64,000 nt of DNA from Desulfoplanes formicivorans (GTDB lineage Bacteria; Desulfobacterota; Desulfovibrionia; Desulfovibrionales; Desulfomicrobiaceae), in NCBI RefSeq assembly GCF_001748225.1, contig NZ_BDFE01000004.1:186001-250000 (forward strand). Reading direction: 5' to 3'. The translations under genes were made by a program, and so were the position numbers. Numbering within the stretch: position 1 is the first letter of the stretch; each line of letters begins with the position of its first letter. This document shows positions 47,339-56,079 of this stretch, piece after piece. The notes below the pieces were generated by a model, which did not search any database, had not been told where the DNA came from, and was given only the letters and a program-made list of their open reading frames with translations.

Positions 47339-47679
47339 GCATTTTGTGAATTTTTTATCATGTTCAGACTAACCATTTGAAAATACACTATTTATGCCTT
47401 CACGAGTTCCCGTTCACCATCCAGGTACCGCACCGATGTAAGCAACGCGGATGCCAGGTCATACATGGATTTAACCTGCCGGAATACCTGTGTTGGCCAT
47501 CCCGGCCTTGTTCGCCTTTTCACAACTCGGCCCCTTCCATTTGACACCCTGTAAAGGAATCTGACATCTTACACGGCGACATGGCCGGAAAACCGCGTTC
47601 ATGGCAACAAAACAGTTGAGTTTCGGGCTTGTTATCATTAGTATGCACATTTATCACATCCCATTTTCAGGCGGTCTCC
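47339..47679. other. Divergent intergenic region sat / chorismate mutase-EPSPS-like gene
   Basis: Beyond the sat promoter and the Rex-like half site, the remaining approximately 320 bases carry no RNA gene, repeat or convincing ORF. The promoter for the plus-strand gene at 47680 must lie here but no clear -35/-10 pair stands out. Confidence 0.4.
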
Positions 47680-49323
47680 ATGAACCCTTCCCAACGAACC
47701 AATACCATGTCTCTTTCCCAAGAGATTGAACTGCTGGATGCACAAATCGCCGAGCTGGTGGGTGAACGAACCCGGCTGCTGGCCAAGGCCGCTGGATCGC
47801 GCAAGCGCAAGCGGGTTTCCGTGATTGATGCGACCCAGGAAAAACGCTTGTGGGCCATCTGGAGCAAGGCCTTTGAAAAAGAGGGCCTGGACAAGGCCAA
47901 TCTGCGCAAGCTCTTCCTCATCATCAACTCCCTTGCGTACGCCCAGGCCGAACACAAGGGCGGCAAATCCCGCGGCGCCTTTTGCATGTACCCGCGCAAA
48001 CAGCCCCTGCAGATCGATATCCAGGGCCCCCGGGACACCCTGCAGACGCGCATGGCCATTGCCCTGGCCGTCAATTGTTCATCATCCTTCACCCTGCGTC
48101 ATTTTCAGACCAGTGACGTGAATATCGAGCTGATCAAGGCCCTCAACCAGGCCGGAGCATCCCTTGCCTGGGACCAGACGACCTTCAAGAGCCGGCCCTC
48201 CCGGGATTTCTCCATGGATGGCAAGGTCATTTTTTGTGGCAGTTCCCTGTTCAATTTCTACCTGCTGATGTGCCAGGGACTGACCAAACCCGGTCAGATC
48301 AAATTTACCGGCACCTCAAGTACCAAGCTGTTCGACTTGCGCGCCGTGCAGAAATTTCTCCCGCAGCTGGGAGCCAGGCTGACCATTATCGACCCCCATG
48401 CCAACGGGCTACCCGTGCGCTTTGAAACGGCCGGACACCTGCCCGACAGCGTGGAAGTCCCCTGGGATGTGGAATCATCCTTTATCATTGCCCTGGCCGT
48501 CAGCGCCCCCCTTTTCCCCAAGGGAATCGCCCTGACCCTCAAAAACAAGGATCTGGCCCGGGAGGTGGCCGACGCTGTTGCCCCCATCCTCGGCCAGTTC
48601 GACATCCCCCTGCATGTGGACCAAAACCGCATAGCCATCTCTCCCAAAGCGCCCCGGTGCAAAACCAACCAGGTCACCATCCCCATTGACCGATCTCTGG
48701 GAAGTTACCTGCTGGCCCTGCCCTTTTTCAGGGGCGGCAAGGCCCAATTGCGCGGACAATGGATCGAGCAGTCGGATCAGCACCTGTCCATAGCCTCCAC
48801 ATTCACGGAATTCGGCATTGACCTGCATACCACCGAGCAAGGGGTGGAGTCTTCCTGTGAGGGACGTCCTGCCGGGGTGTATGTAGACGTATCCAAACGC
48901 CAGTTTCTGCTTCCCCTGGTCACGGCCATGTGTCTTGGCGTGACCCAGAACGCGACCATCAAATGCGATCCCCTGACCAGTGAGCTCAACCATGTGGAAG
49001 ATTTTCTCGGCTTCCTCGGGGTTGATCACACCATCACCAACGACCGCATTGATATTCGCCCCCTGTCTTCACGGACAACACCGCCGGCCGATGCCTGGGA
49101 AAGCCCATCCCCCTTGTGGACCGTGGCCTATGTCATGGCCTCCTTTGTCGTGCCGGGCATCTGTCTGGCCAATCCCGGTGAACTCACGGCCATCTGGCCG
49201 GACTTCTGGATCACATTCAACAACCTTCCCCGGCCGCAGGATGTCATGCGGTCCAAGCCAACCGGTTCTCCCAAGGTTTCCCATGAGCCCAAACGCAAAC
49301 GAATCAAAATTACCAACAATTGA
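47680..49323 (+). CDS. Chorismate mutase-like / EPSP synthase-like fusion, key residues altered
   Basis: A 547-residue protein. Residues 10-95 resemble an AroQ chorismate mutase (EIELLDAQIAELVGERTRLLAK ... VIDATQEKRLWAIWSKAFEKEGLDKANLRKLFLIINSLA), but the Arg that leads helix 1 in active enzymes is Ser and the DRE motif is not intact. The rest has the EPSP synthase repeat fold (IDIQGPRDTLQTRMAIALAV; TIPIDRSLGSYLLALPFF), yet the PGxKSxxxR and NAGTxxR motifs are lost (GPRDTLQTR, CGSSLFNF). The ATG at 47680 is chosen, with an alternative at 47707. Either a divergent aromatic-pathway enzyme or a regulatory/inactive homologue. Confidence 0.75.
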   Translation: MNPSQRTNTMSLSQEIELLDAQIAELVGERTRLLAKAAGSRKRKRVSVIDATQEKRLWAIWSKAFEKEGLDKANLRKLFLIINSLAYAQAEHKGGKSRGAFCMYPRKQPLQIDIQGPRDTLQTRMAIALAVNCSSSFTLRHFQTSDVNIELIKALNQAGASLAWDQTTFKSRPSRDFSMDGKVIFCGSSLFNFYLLMCQGLTKPGQIKFTGTSSTKLFDLRAVQKFLPQLGARLTIIDPHANGLPVRFETAGHLPDSVEVPWDVESSFIIALAVSAPLFPKGIALTLKNKDLAREVADAVAPILGQFDIPLHVDQNRIAISPKAPRCKTNQVTIPIDRSLGSYLLALPFFRGGKAQLRGQWIEQSDQHLSIASTFTEFGIDLHTTEQGVESSCEGRPAGVYVDVSKRQFLLPLVTAMCLGVTQNATIKCDPLTSELNHVEDFLGFLGVDHTITNDRIDIRPLSSRTTPPADAWESPSPLWTVAYVMASFVVPGICLANPGELTAIWPDFWITFNNLPRPQDVMRSKPTGSPKVSHEPKRKRIKITNN

Positions 49324-49528
49324 AGAGCTTGAAGCAGAAATAGCCGATTTGACCCAACAACAGGCCGCCTGCCAGGCCAAGGCCAGCGAGTTGATGACCA
49401 AGGAAGATCCCGCCCGCGGGATCTTCCATCATCAGGAGATATTCCAGCTCAAACAGGATGCCTTGCGCCTCAAAACCGAAATCCTGTTTCGAAAAAACAA
49501 GATTGCCCGGTTGCGTTTCGACCAATAA
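49283..49528 (+). CDS. Small coiled-coil protein overlapping the EPSPS-like gene
   Basis: An 81-codon frame starting at ATG 49283 inside the last 41 bases of the preceding gene: MSPNANESKLPTIEELEAEIADL onward, with heptads of Leu/Ile/Ala (IADLTQQQAACQAKASELM; LKQDALRLKTEILFRKNKIARLR). AAGG lies 7 bases upstream. The part beyond the overlap has the codon use of its neighbours, which favours a real gene. No family recognised. Confidence 0.55.
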   Translation: MSPNANESKLPTIEELEAEIADLTQQQAACQAKASELMTKEDPARGIFHHQEIFQLKQDALRLKTEILFRKNKIARLRFDQ

Positions 49529-49652
49529 ACGCCCACCGTTCTTGTGCAGACGCTTCCATGGCCTGTCAGATCATCCATCAGGGACATGTTCTGCCTGACC
49601 GTCCTGCATGGAATCCCTTGCACAACAAAGCGGCCAACATCAAGGAAAGGCC

Positions 49653-51575
49653 ATGCCCCGCACATTGACCCAGAAAATCATAGCCGATCACCTGGTTGCC
49701 GGCGAGATGCGTTCCGGACAGGAGATCTCCCTTACAATCGATCAGACCCTGACCCAGGACGCCACAGGCACCATGGCCTATCTGCAGCTTGAGGCCATGG
49801 GAGTTGACCGTGTCAAGACCGACCTTTCTGTGAGCTATGTGGACCACAACACCTTGCAGATGGGCTTTAAAAACCCGGATGACCACCGGTTTCTCCAATC
49901 CGTTGCCGCCCGCTACGGGATAGTTTTCTCACCGCCTGGCACAGGCATCTGCCACCAGCTCCATCTGGAAAATTTTGCCAAACCCGGAACCACTCTTATT
50001 GGTTCCGACAGCCATACGCCAACGGCCGGGGGCATCGGCGCCCTGGCCATGGGAGCCGGAGGCCTTTCCGTTGCCCTGGCCATGGCCGGACATCCCTATA
50101 CCCTGCCCATGCCCAAGGTGTTTCGCATTTATCTGCGCGGTCGCCTTCAGGGATTTGCAACAGCCAAGGACATCATCCTGCATCTTCTGGGTGAGCTCTC
50201 GGTCAAGGGAGGTGTTGGTGCGGTCATGGAATACGACGGGCCGGGCGTAGCCACCTTGAGCGTGCCCGAACGGGCCACCATCACCAACATGGGGGCAGAA
50301 CTGGGTGCAACAGGCTCGGTCTTCCCTTCGGACGACAATACCCGCTCCTTTTTGCGCTCCATGGGTCGTGAACAGGATTTTGTCCCTTTGCGTGCTGATG
50401 AAGACGCCGTGTACGACCGGGAGATCATCATTGATCTTGACAAGCTGGAACCGCTCGTGGCTGCCCCCCACATGCCCGACAAGGTGGTGCCTGTACGGGA
50501 ACTGGCCGGGCTCAAGGTGGATCAGGTGGCCATTGGTTCGTGCACCAATTCCTCCTACGCCGACCTGACCCAGGTGGCGACCATCTTCAGGGGCCGCATA
50601 ACAGCCAAGACCACAGACGTACTCATTGCCCCGGGTTCCAGGCAGGTGCTTAAACTGCTCCTGAGAAACGGGCTGCTCGAACCGATCATTGATGCGGGCG
50701 GCCGCCTTCTGGAATGCGCCTGCGGTCCGTGCATTGGCATGGGCGGTTCTCCCTGCTCCGCCGGGGTGAGCGTTCGCACCTTTAACCGCAATTTCGAAGG
50801 CCGCAGTGCCACCCTTGATGCCCAGGTGTACCTGGCAAGCCCGGTCACGGCAGCCTACTGCGCCCTGCACGGTGCCTTCACCGATCCGGCCACATGGGGT
50901 ACCGAAATCATCCGTCCCGATCTTCCCCAAGACATTCCCTCCATCAGGGACATGTTCATTTTCCCGCCGGAAAACGGTCATGAGGTTTCCATTGTTCGCG
51001 GGCCCAACATCGTGCCTTTGGAAACCTTCCCGCCTCTGCCAGATAATCTCACTCTGCCCGTGACCCTCAAGGTGGGGGACAATATCACCACGGACCACAT
51101 CCTTCCGGGTGGCGCGGAAATCACCTCCCTGCGTTCCAACATCCCGGCCATCAGTGAGTTCGTGTTCTCCCGAACGGACAAGGAATTTGTCCGCCGGGCC
51201 AGAAAGGCCAAGGAGAGCATCATTGTGGGAGGAGAAAACTACGGGCAGGGCTCCAGCCGGGAACACGCGGCCCTGGCTCCCAGACACCTGGGGATTCGTC
51301 TTGTCCTTGCCAGGTCCTTTGCCCGCATTCACATGGCCAACCTGATCAATTTCGGCATTCTGCCCCTCATCTTTGCCAGGCCAGACGATTATGATCTAGT
51401 GGCCCCGGGCTCGACCATTTCGTTATCCACAGGCCACATCCAGCCGGGACAGCCCATACCCGCCCGGCTGGATACCGGGACCACGATTTCCCTGATCCAC
51501 GAGTTGACCGACAAGGACATTGCCATTATCAGGGTTGGCGGCCTGCTCAACTTTGTTAAAGCATCAACCTCATAA
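49653..51575 (+). CDS. Aconitate hydratase
   Basis: A 640-residue aconitase of the shorter type found in anaerobes. Iron-sulfur ligands are IGSCTNSSY and CACGPCIGMGGSP; substrate residues appear in GSDSHTPTAGGIGALAMGAGG and ENYGQGSSREHAALAPRHLG (swivel domain at the C-terminus, residues about 480-640). It interconverts citrate and isocitrate. AAGGAAAGG precedes ATG 49653. A close homologue of 3-isopropylmalate dehydratase is excluded because both halves are fused and the active-site serine loop is aconitase-like. Confidence 0.92.
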   Translation: MPRTLTQKIIADHLVAGEMRSGQEISLTIDQTLTQDATGTMAYLQLEAMGVDRVKTDLSVSYVDHNTLQMGFKNPDDHRFLQSVAARYGIVFSPPGTGICHQLHLENFAKPGTTLIGSDSHTPTAGGIGALAMGAGGLSVALAMAGHPYTLPMPKVFRIYLRGRLQGFATAKDIILHLLGELSVKGGVGAVMEYDGPGVATLSVPERATITNMGAELGATGSVFPSDDNTRSFLRSMGREQDFVPLRADEDAVYDREIIIDLDKLEPLVAAPHMPDKVVPVRELAGLKVDQVAIGSCTNSSYADLTQVATIFRGRITAKTTDVLIAPGSRQVLKLLLRNGLLEPIIDAGGRLLECACGPCIGMGGSPCSAGVSVRTFNRNFEGRSATLDAQVYLASPVTAAYCALHGAFTDPATWGTEIIRPDLPQDIPSIRDMFIFPPENGHEVSIVRGPNIVPLETFPPLPDNLTLPVTLKVGDNITTDHILPGGAEITSLRSNIPAISEFVFSRTDKEFVRRARKAKESIIVGGENYGQGSSREHAALAPRHLGIRLVLARSFARIHMANLINFGILPLIFARPDDYDLVAPGSTISLSTGHIQPGQPIPARLDTGTTISLIHELTDKDIAIIRVGGLLNFVKASTS

Positions 51576-51688
51576 CGTGTAGCCAGCATCTTTTTGCCCG
51601 TTTCCAAGACATGGGCGTCCATGGAATGTCCAAGGATGTTCATGTCTTGGATTACATATTTTTCGACAACCGCCATTTTGGAGAAACA

Positions 51689-53575
51689 ATGCTCGATATC
51701 ATCCGTCAGCACTCGCAATCATGGGGGGTCAAGCTCCTGTTCGGACTCATCGTCTTGGTCTTCGTGTTCTGGGGCGTGGGCAGCTTCAACAATAACAGTG
51801 CCAATGTCCTGGCCAAGGTCAACGATCAGACCATCACCATCCAGGATTTTTTGCAGGAATATGAAAAGCGCCTTGAAAACCTCCGGCAGCAACGCCCCAA
51901 TCTGTCCTCCGAGGACATCCGGGCCATGCATTTCAAAAAGCAGGTTTTCGACGCCATGATCAACCAGGAGCTTCTCCTGCAACTGGCCAAGCAGGAAGGG
52001 ATCACGGTTTCCGACGTGGAGCTTCGCAACGCCATCATGCACATGCCGGTCTTTTTGAACGAGACCGAACAGTTCGACAAGGACCGCTACCAGTCTCTGC
52101 TGCGAGCCAACCGCATGACACCGGCCCAGTTCGAGACGGGCTTTGCCCAGGATCTCAAAACCCGCAAGGTCCAGGAGTACCTCTCCCTTGCAGGCACGGT
52201 GAGTGAACAGGAAGCCAAGGATTTCTTTTTGTTTGCCAGGGAACAGGCCCGCATTGACTACATCCTGTTCAACCAGGCCGATTATCTTGACCAGGTCAAG
52301 CCCACCGAGGAACAGATCACAACATATTATAACGCCCACAAAGATGAGTTTGCCGTTCCGGCCAAGATCAAAATCGACTATCTGCGCCTGGAACCCGAAA
52401 CCCTGGCGGGCCGGGAGGATATTCCCGAATCCGCCATCAAGGCCTATTACGAGGCCCACAAAAGCGAATTCAGGCAGGAAGAACAGATCAAGGCCAGGCA
52501 TATCCTCATCAAGGTTGCCCAGGATGCCGACCACAAGGACGTGGCAAAGGCCCAGGCCAAAATGGAAGACATCCTTGCCCGCTACAAAAAGGGAACTCCC
52601 TTTGCCGAGCTGGCAACCACCTTTTCCCAGGGCCCGAGCCGGGCTCAGGGAGGCGATCTGGGATGGTTTCCACGGGGACGCATGGTGCCTGCCTTTGAAC
52701 AGGCCGCTTTTGCCCTGCAAAAAGGAGAAGTGAGCGAACCCGTAAGAACCCCCTTTGGCTTCCACCTGATCCAGGTGGAAGATCGCAAGCCCGAAGGGAT
52801 CAGCCCCCTGGACAAAGTGCATGACGACATCCGCGTCCACCTGGCCAAGGAACAGGCTGCCGATACCATTCAGGACGTTGTGGACCAGGCCCTGGAAATG
52901 ATCATCACGGGCGAGGATCTTGCGCACGTGGGCGAAGAACTGGGCTTGGCCGTCCAGACAACAGAGTTCTTCACCCAGACCACGGGTCCGGCAAGCCTCA
53001 AGCTTTCTGCCGATGCAGTGGACACCCTGTTTGGGCTCATGAAAGACGAGACAACCCAAGCGCCCATTCTGCTGGAAGACGGATATCTTCTGGCCAAAAA
53101 GGTGGCTGAAGAGCCGGCCCATACCCTGGAACTGGGCAAGGCCAAACCTCAAATCATTTCGGCCCTCAAGCAGGATGGAGCCCGGGCCATTGCCCTGGAA
53201 AAGGCCAAACAGGCCCTGGCCGACCTGCTTGCCCACCCCCACAAGGATATGGGCCACAAAGTGCAGACCAGCGAATCCTTTGGCAGGCAGGGCTTTATCC
53301 CGGGACTGGGCATGAACCCGGAGCTGGTTGAAAAGGTCTTTGCTACCACGGACACTACCTGGCTGGACACGACCTTTCCCGTGACCAATGGGGTTGTGCT
53401 GGCACGTTTGAACCAGCGCATCAAACCCGACACCGACGCCTGGGACAAGGAAGCCTCCTACTGGACCATGACCCTGGAACAGGCCCGCAAGCAGGAACTG
53501 CTCTCTGCCCTGCTCAACTCCCTGCGAGCCAAGTCACACGTTGAAATCATGAATGAACGGGTTCTTGAAAACTGA
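51689..53575 (+). CDS. PpiD/SurA-type periplasmic peptidyl-prolyl isomerase and foldase
   Basis: A 628-residue membrane-anchored foldase. A single N-terminal helix (KLLFGLIVLVFVFWGVGSF, about residues 14-32) anchors a periplasmic SurA_N-like domain (NVLAKVNDQTITIQDFLQEYEKRL), then a parvulin domain (IKARHILIKVAQDADHKDVAKAQ ... GGDLGWFPRGRMVPAFEQAAFALQKGEVSEPVRTPFGFHLIQVED) and a C-terminal helical domain. The order matches PpiD. GGAG lies upstream of ATG 51689. It assists outer-membrane and secreted proteins near SecYEG. Confidence 0.92.
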   Translation: MLDIIRQHSQSWGVKLLFGLIVLVFVFWGVGSFNNNSANVLAKVNDQTITIQDFLQEYEKRLENLRQQRPNLSSEDIRAMHFKKQVFDAMINQELLLQLAKQEGITVSDVELRNAIMHMPVFLNETEQFDKDRYQSLLRANRMTPAQFETGFAQDLKTRKVQEYLSLAGTVSEQEAKDFFLFAREQARIDYILFNQADYLDQVKPTEEQITTYYNAHKDEFAVPAKIKIDYLRLEPETLAGREDIPESAIKAYYEAHKSEFRQEEQIKARHILIKVAQDADHKDVAKAQAKMEDILARYKKGTPFAELATTFSQGPSRAQGGDLGWFPRGRMVPAFEQAAFALQKGEVSEPVRTPFGFHLIQVEDRKPEGISPLDKVHDDIRVHLAKEQAADTIQDVVDQALEMIITGEDLAHVGEELGLAVQTTEFFTQTTGPASLKLSADAVDTLFGLMKDETTQAPILLEDGYLLAKKVAEEPAHTLELGKAKPQIISALKQDGARAIALEKAKQALADLLAHPHKDMGHKVQTSESFGRQGFIPGLGMNPELVEKVFATTDTTWLDTTFPVTNGVVLARLNQRIKPDTDAWDKEASYWTMTLEQARKQELLSALLNSLRAKSHVEIMNERVLEN

Positions 53576-53596
53576 TTGCACCCTGTAAGATACACT

Positions 53597-53647
53597 CATA
53601 AACAAACCGCGGCAGACATGGACCATGTCTGCCGCGGTTTGTTTATG
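53597..53647. terminator. Bidirectional terminator, perfect 25-bp inverted repeat
   Basis: Arms beginning CATAAACAAACCGCGGCAG are perfectly complementary over 25 bp with a single central base. It lies 21 bases after the ppiD-like stop and 28 bases before the end of the convergent phosphodiesterase gene. A/T-rich ends on both sides suit termination in both directions. Confidence 0.85.
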
Positions 53648-53674
53648 AAAAGCCGAATTTTGACCGATATGCGC

Positions 53675-54169
53675 TCAGGCAGAAATATCGATCCAGGTAA
53701 TCCGGGGAAGAGCATCAGGCACCATCTCCAGCATGGCCATGCCCGGCAACCCATCCCTAGGAGCCAGCAGGGAACCGGGATTGAGTACCAAAGGACCGTC
53801 AGGGATACTCCGCTCATCCCGTTTATGGGTATGCCCGTACAGAATGAGGTCATATCCCGGTCCAAACCAGTCAGCAACGGTCTTCCAGACAAGCTCACGT
53901 GGCCCCCACCCATGAGCAGCTCCCATCCTGCAACCTTCCAATGTCAGGGTACGGGTTGCGGGAACATCCATGGCCCACAAGCCCCCATCGCAATTGCCAC
54001 GCACGCTGTAGAACCGTGGATGCTGATGGAAAAAATCAACCATCTCCTCACCCACCATATCCCCAAGATGAATAAGCACATCCGCTCCGGCCATATGCCG
54101 CCGGTACAAAGCCTCCAACCTGCTGTCAGGGGAGTGAAGATGGGTATCAGAAACGACAGCCACACGCAT
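53675..54169 (-). CDS. YfcE/MJ0936-type metallophosphoesterase
   Basis: A 164-residue calcineurin-like phosphoesterase. The metal ligands are all visible: SDTHLH, HLGDMV, RGNCD, AAHGW and YGHTHKR, followed by LNPGSLLAPRDG. Family members cleave phosphodiesters in vitro; the natural substrate is unknown. The longest ORF start (ATG 54169) has GAGGAGA upstream. Convergent with the ppiD-like gene. Confidence 0.92.
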   Translation of the reverse strand: MRVAVVSDTHLHSPDSRLEALYRRHMAGADVLIHLGDMVGEEMVDFFHQHPRFYSVRGNCDGGLWAMDVPATRTLTLEGCRMGAAHGWGPRELVWKTVADWFGPGYDLILYGHTHKRDERSIPDGPLVLNPGSLLAPRDGLPGMAMLEMVPDALPRITWIDISA

Positions 54170-54270
54170 GGCACAATCTCCTCAAATCATGGTTCAAACA
54201 AGGATAGGACACATAACCCCGCCATATCACCCGGACACGGACATATCGTCAAGAAAAGGTTGGAATAAGT

Positions 54271-54303
54271 AGGCAGTACTCAGTACGCAGTGCGCAGTAA
54301 AAA
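54271..54303 (+). repeat. C-type repeat run (CAGTAC/GCGCAG)
   Basis: Short iterated units of the GCAGTAC/CTCAGTACGCAGTGCGCAG kind followed by an A-run, at the left end of the repeat region. Related runs occur at 58432-58513, 58827-58860, 59045-59074, 60572-60608 and 60840-60873. Confidence 0.75.
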
Positions 54304-54331
54304 GACCCCGTGGGTTTTGGGTACTCTCTGC

Positions 54332-54406
54332 CTTTCTTCGCGCCCTTGGCGTCCTTCGCGGTAGAAAAAATAGATTAACCGCGAAGGGTACGAAGGAACG
54401 CGAAGG
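54332..54406. repeat. A-type hairpin repeat, copy 1
   Basis: Left arm CTTTCTTCGCGCCCTTGGCG and CCTTCGCGGT; right arm ACCGCGAAGG then CGAAGG..CGCGAAGG. The inner 10-bp stem CCTTCGCGGT/ACCGCGAAGG (54353-54362, 54378-54387) is perfect. Confidence 0.85.
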
Positions 54407-54570
54407 AAAAATACATGAGGTGGACCCATAATATTGGAACATATTCCTCTTTGTCCCTCAGTGCATTGAGCGGTAAAAAACCGCCCAGCTCACAAGGAAC
54501 GCCATGCCAGAATCCTTCACCGTTTCCAGGGCGCAGTAAAAAATTCTGTGCCTTCTTGAAAAGTTCTTGC

Positions 54571-54645
54571 CTTTCTTCGCGCCCTTCGCGTCCTTCGCGG
54601 TAGAAAAAAAAGATTAACCGCGAAGGGTACGAAGGAACGCGAAGG
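54571..54645. repeat. A-type hairpin repeat, copy 2
   Basis: Same hairpin as copy 1, inside the second 240-bp unit; arms CCTTCGCGGT and ACCGCGAAGG are conserved and the spacer is A-rich. Confidence 0.85.
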
Positions 54646-54810
54646 AAAAATACATGAGGTGGACCCATAACGTTGGAACATATTCCTCTTTGTCCCTCAG
54701 TGCATTGAGCGGTAAAAAACCACCCAGCTCACAAGGAACGCCATGCCAGAATCCTTCACCGTTTCCAGGGCGCAGTAAAAAATTCTGTGCTTTCCTGAAA
54801 GGGTCTTGCC

Positions 54811-54884
54811 TCTCTTCGCGCCCTTGGCGCTCTTCGCGGTAAAAGATAAAAAGGTAACCACGAAGGACGGCAAGGGACGCCAAG
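54811..54884. repeat. A-type hairpin repeat, copy 3
   Basis: Left arm TCTTCGCGCCC...TCTTCGCGGT; right arm AACCACGAAGGACGGCAAGG. It has diverged in the right arm (CCACGAAGG for CCGCGAAGG) and is followed by the linker that leads into B element copy 1. Confidence 0.8.
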
Positions 54885-55200
54885 AAAAATACATATACGG
54901 CCAAGCAGTAATTTTTTTCTTTCTTCGCAGCATCGTTAATTCATGGACCATTTTGATCCCAAAGTGGTACCAATTTGGGATCAAATTGGGACTGTTTTAT
55001 GGATCAAAATGGTCCCAAAATTTTTCTAAAATAAGTGGAGGTAACACTACAAGCAAAAAAGCGTTACCTCTACTATTTTGCAGTTCAAGTAACATACACA
55101 GTAGAAATTTTTTGAAATTTTTTAAAGTGAAGGTAACACATGATAAAGAGTATATTTTGTCAAGCGTTAGTTATGACAAAGGGATGAAATTTTTAAAGCA
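54884..55200 (+). repeat. B element, copy 1, with its linker
   Basis: Linker (AAATACATATACGGCCAAGC, ...) then: outer 15-bp inverted repeat GGACCATTTTGATCC (54945-54959) / GGATCAAAATGGTCC (55001-55015); an inner 32-bp palindrome with one mispair centred on GGTACC (54953-54984); a terminal hairpin GTGGAGGTAAC / GTTACCTCTAC (55035-55045, 55063-55073); then a further GAAGGTAACAC motif. Copy 2 at 55484 repeats the whole unit. No gene recognised. Confidence 0.85.
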
Positions 55201-55245
55201 TACAGTGCACCAAAAAAATTTGCGGCGTTTTTGAAAATTCTTTGC

Positions 55246-55296
55246 CTTTCTTCGCGCCCTTTGGTCCCTTCGCGGTGAAAAAAAGAAAGTGAACCG
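55246..55296. repeat. A-type hairpin repeat, copy 4 (truncated)
   Basis: The left arm (CTTTCTTCGCGCCCTTTGGT...CCTTCGCGGT) is present, but the right arm is reduced to GAACCGC and is followed by unrelated sequence that shares CCGCCCAGCTCAC with the 240-bp unit. Confidence 0.65.
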
Positions 55297-55411
55297 CCCA
55301 GCTCACCCAAAACGTCAAGAAGGACTTCTTGTCCACACCCAGCATCCAAAGCATTTTCAGTTCTCACGTTCATAGAGAAAGACATTCAGTGATTTTTTGA
55401 AAAGTTCTTGC

Positions 55412-55484
55412 CTTTCTTCGCGCCCTTCGAGCCCTTCGCGGTAAAAAGAAATGGAAACCACAAAGAACGCCAAGGGACGCCAAG
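55412..55484. repeat. A-type hairpin repeat, copy 5
   Basis: Left arm CTTTCTTCGCGCCCTTCGAG...CCTTCGCGGT; right arm degraded (ACCACAAAGAACGCCAAGGG). As with copy 3, it directly precedes the B element linker, so A and B form a composite unit. Confidence 0.8.
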
Positions 55485-55780
55485 AAAAATACATATACGG
55501 CCAAGCAGTAATTTTTCTTTCTTCGCAGCATCGTTAATTCATGGACCAATTTGGGATCAAATTGGGACTGTTTTATTGATCAAAATGGTCCCAAAATTTT
55601 TCCAAAATAAGTGGAGGTAACACTACAACCAAAAAAGCGTTACCTCTACTATTTTGTAGTTCAAGTAACATACACAGTAGAAATTTTTTGAAATTTTTTA
55701 AAGTAGAGGTAACACATGATAAAGAGTATATTTTGTCAAGTGTTAGTTATGACAAAGAAATGAAGTTTTTAAAGTACGTT
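55484..55780 (+). repeat. B element, copy 2, with its linker
   Basis: About 92-95 percent like copy 1 by eye over the linker, terminal hairpin (55611-55621 / 55639-55649) and 3' part. It lacks the 22 bases that form the left half of the GGTACC palindrome, a deletion bounded by ACCA direct repeats. The 3' part keeps the 15-codon frame seen in copy 1. Confidence 0.85.
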
Positions 55781-55828
55781 AGATGAATCAGAGCAAGACC
55801 TGGACCATAGCGTTCATAACGTTTTAGC

Positions 55829-55883
55829 AAACAAACCATGAAGGCCTGGCAGAAATATACATCTGCCAGGCCATTTGTTTTTC
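55829..55883. terminator. Terminator-like hairpin left of the XRE gene
   Basis: Perfect 11-bp stem GGCCTGGCAGA / TCTGCCAGGCC with an 8-base loop, flanked by ACAAA / TTTGT and a T-run on the plus side. It lies about 200 bases beyond the 3' end of the XRE gene and may end its transcript; the plus-strand T-run also suits termination of transcripts entering from the repeats. Confidence 0.75.
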
Positions 55884-56079
55884 ATAGAAAGGGACAATGC
55901 TTACGGATGGATCTAATATTGTAAACAAGTGGTACACAATGAAAGTTAACCAGCTAATATATATCTTTAAAAAAATTGAAGCATCCCAAATGGTATGTTC
56001 ATCGTATCAATAGCATTTGCCTTCCAAGAAACAGGAGAACCTGCAAGGCACTTCTGCCTAATTGAGGATGAATGCAACA

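Larger units (their letters stand above)
54331..54810 (+). repeat. Tandem duplication of a 240-bp unit
   Basis: The segment at 54413-54552 recurs at 54653-54792 with a period of exactly 240 bases and only a few mismatches (for example CATGAGGTGGACCCATAA in both). Each unit carries an A hairpin (54332-54406 and 54571-54645). Short frames in it (about 62-97 codons, both strands) are duplicated along with it but lack family similarity or ribosome binding sites and are not called as genes. Confidence 0.85.

Noticed and set aside
54375-54904. Repeated minus-strand ORFs of about 97 codons in the 240-bp repeats
   Set aside because: They arise from the duplicated repeat sequence, have no ribosome binding site and translate A hairpins and linker.
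54884-55780. Riboswitch or group II intron
   Set aside because: No ligand-aptamer motif, no intron domain V and no reverse transcriptase; the hairpins look like terminators or protein sites.
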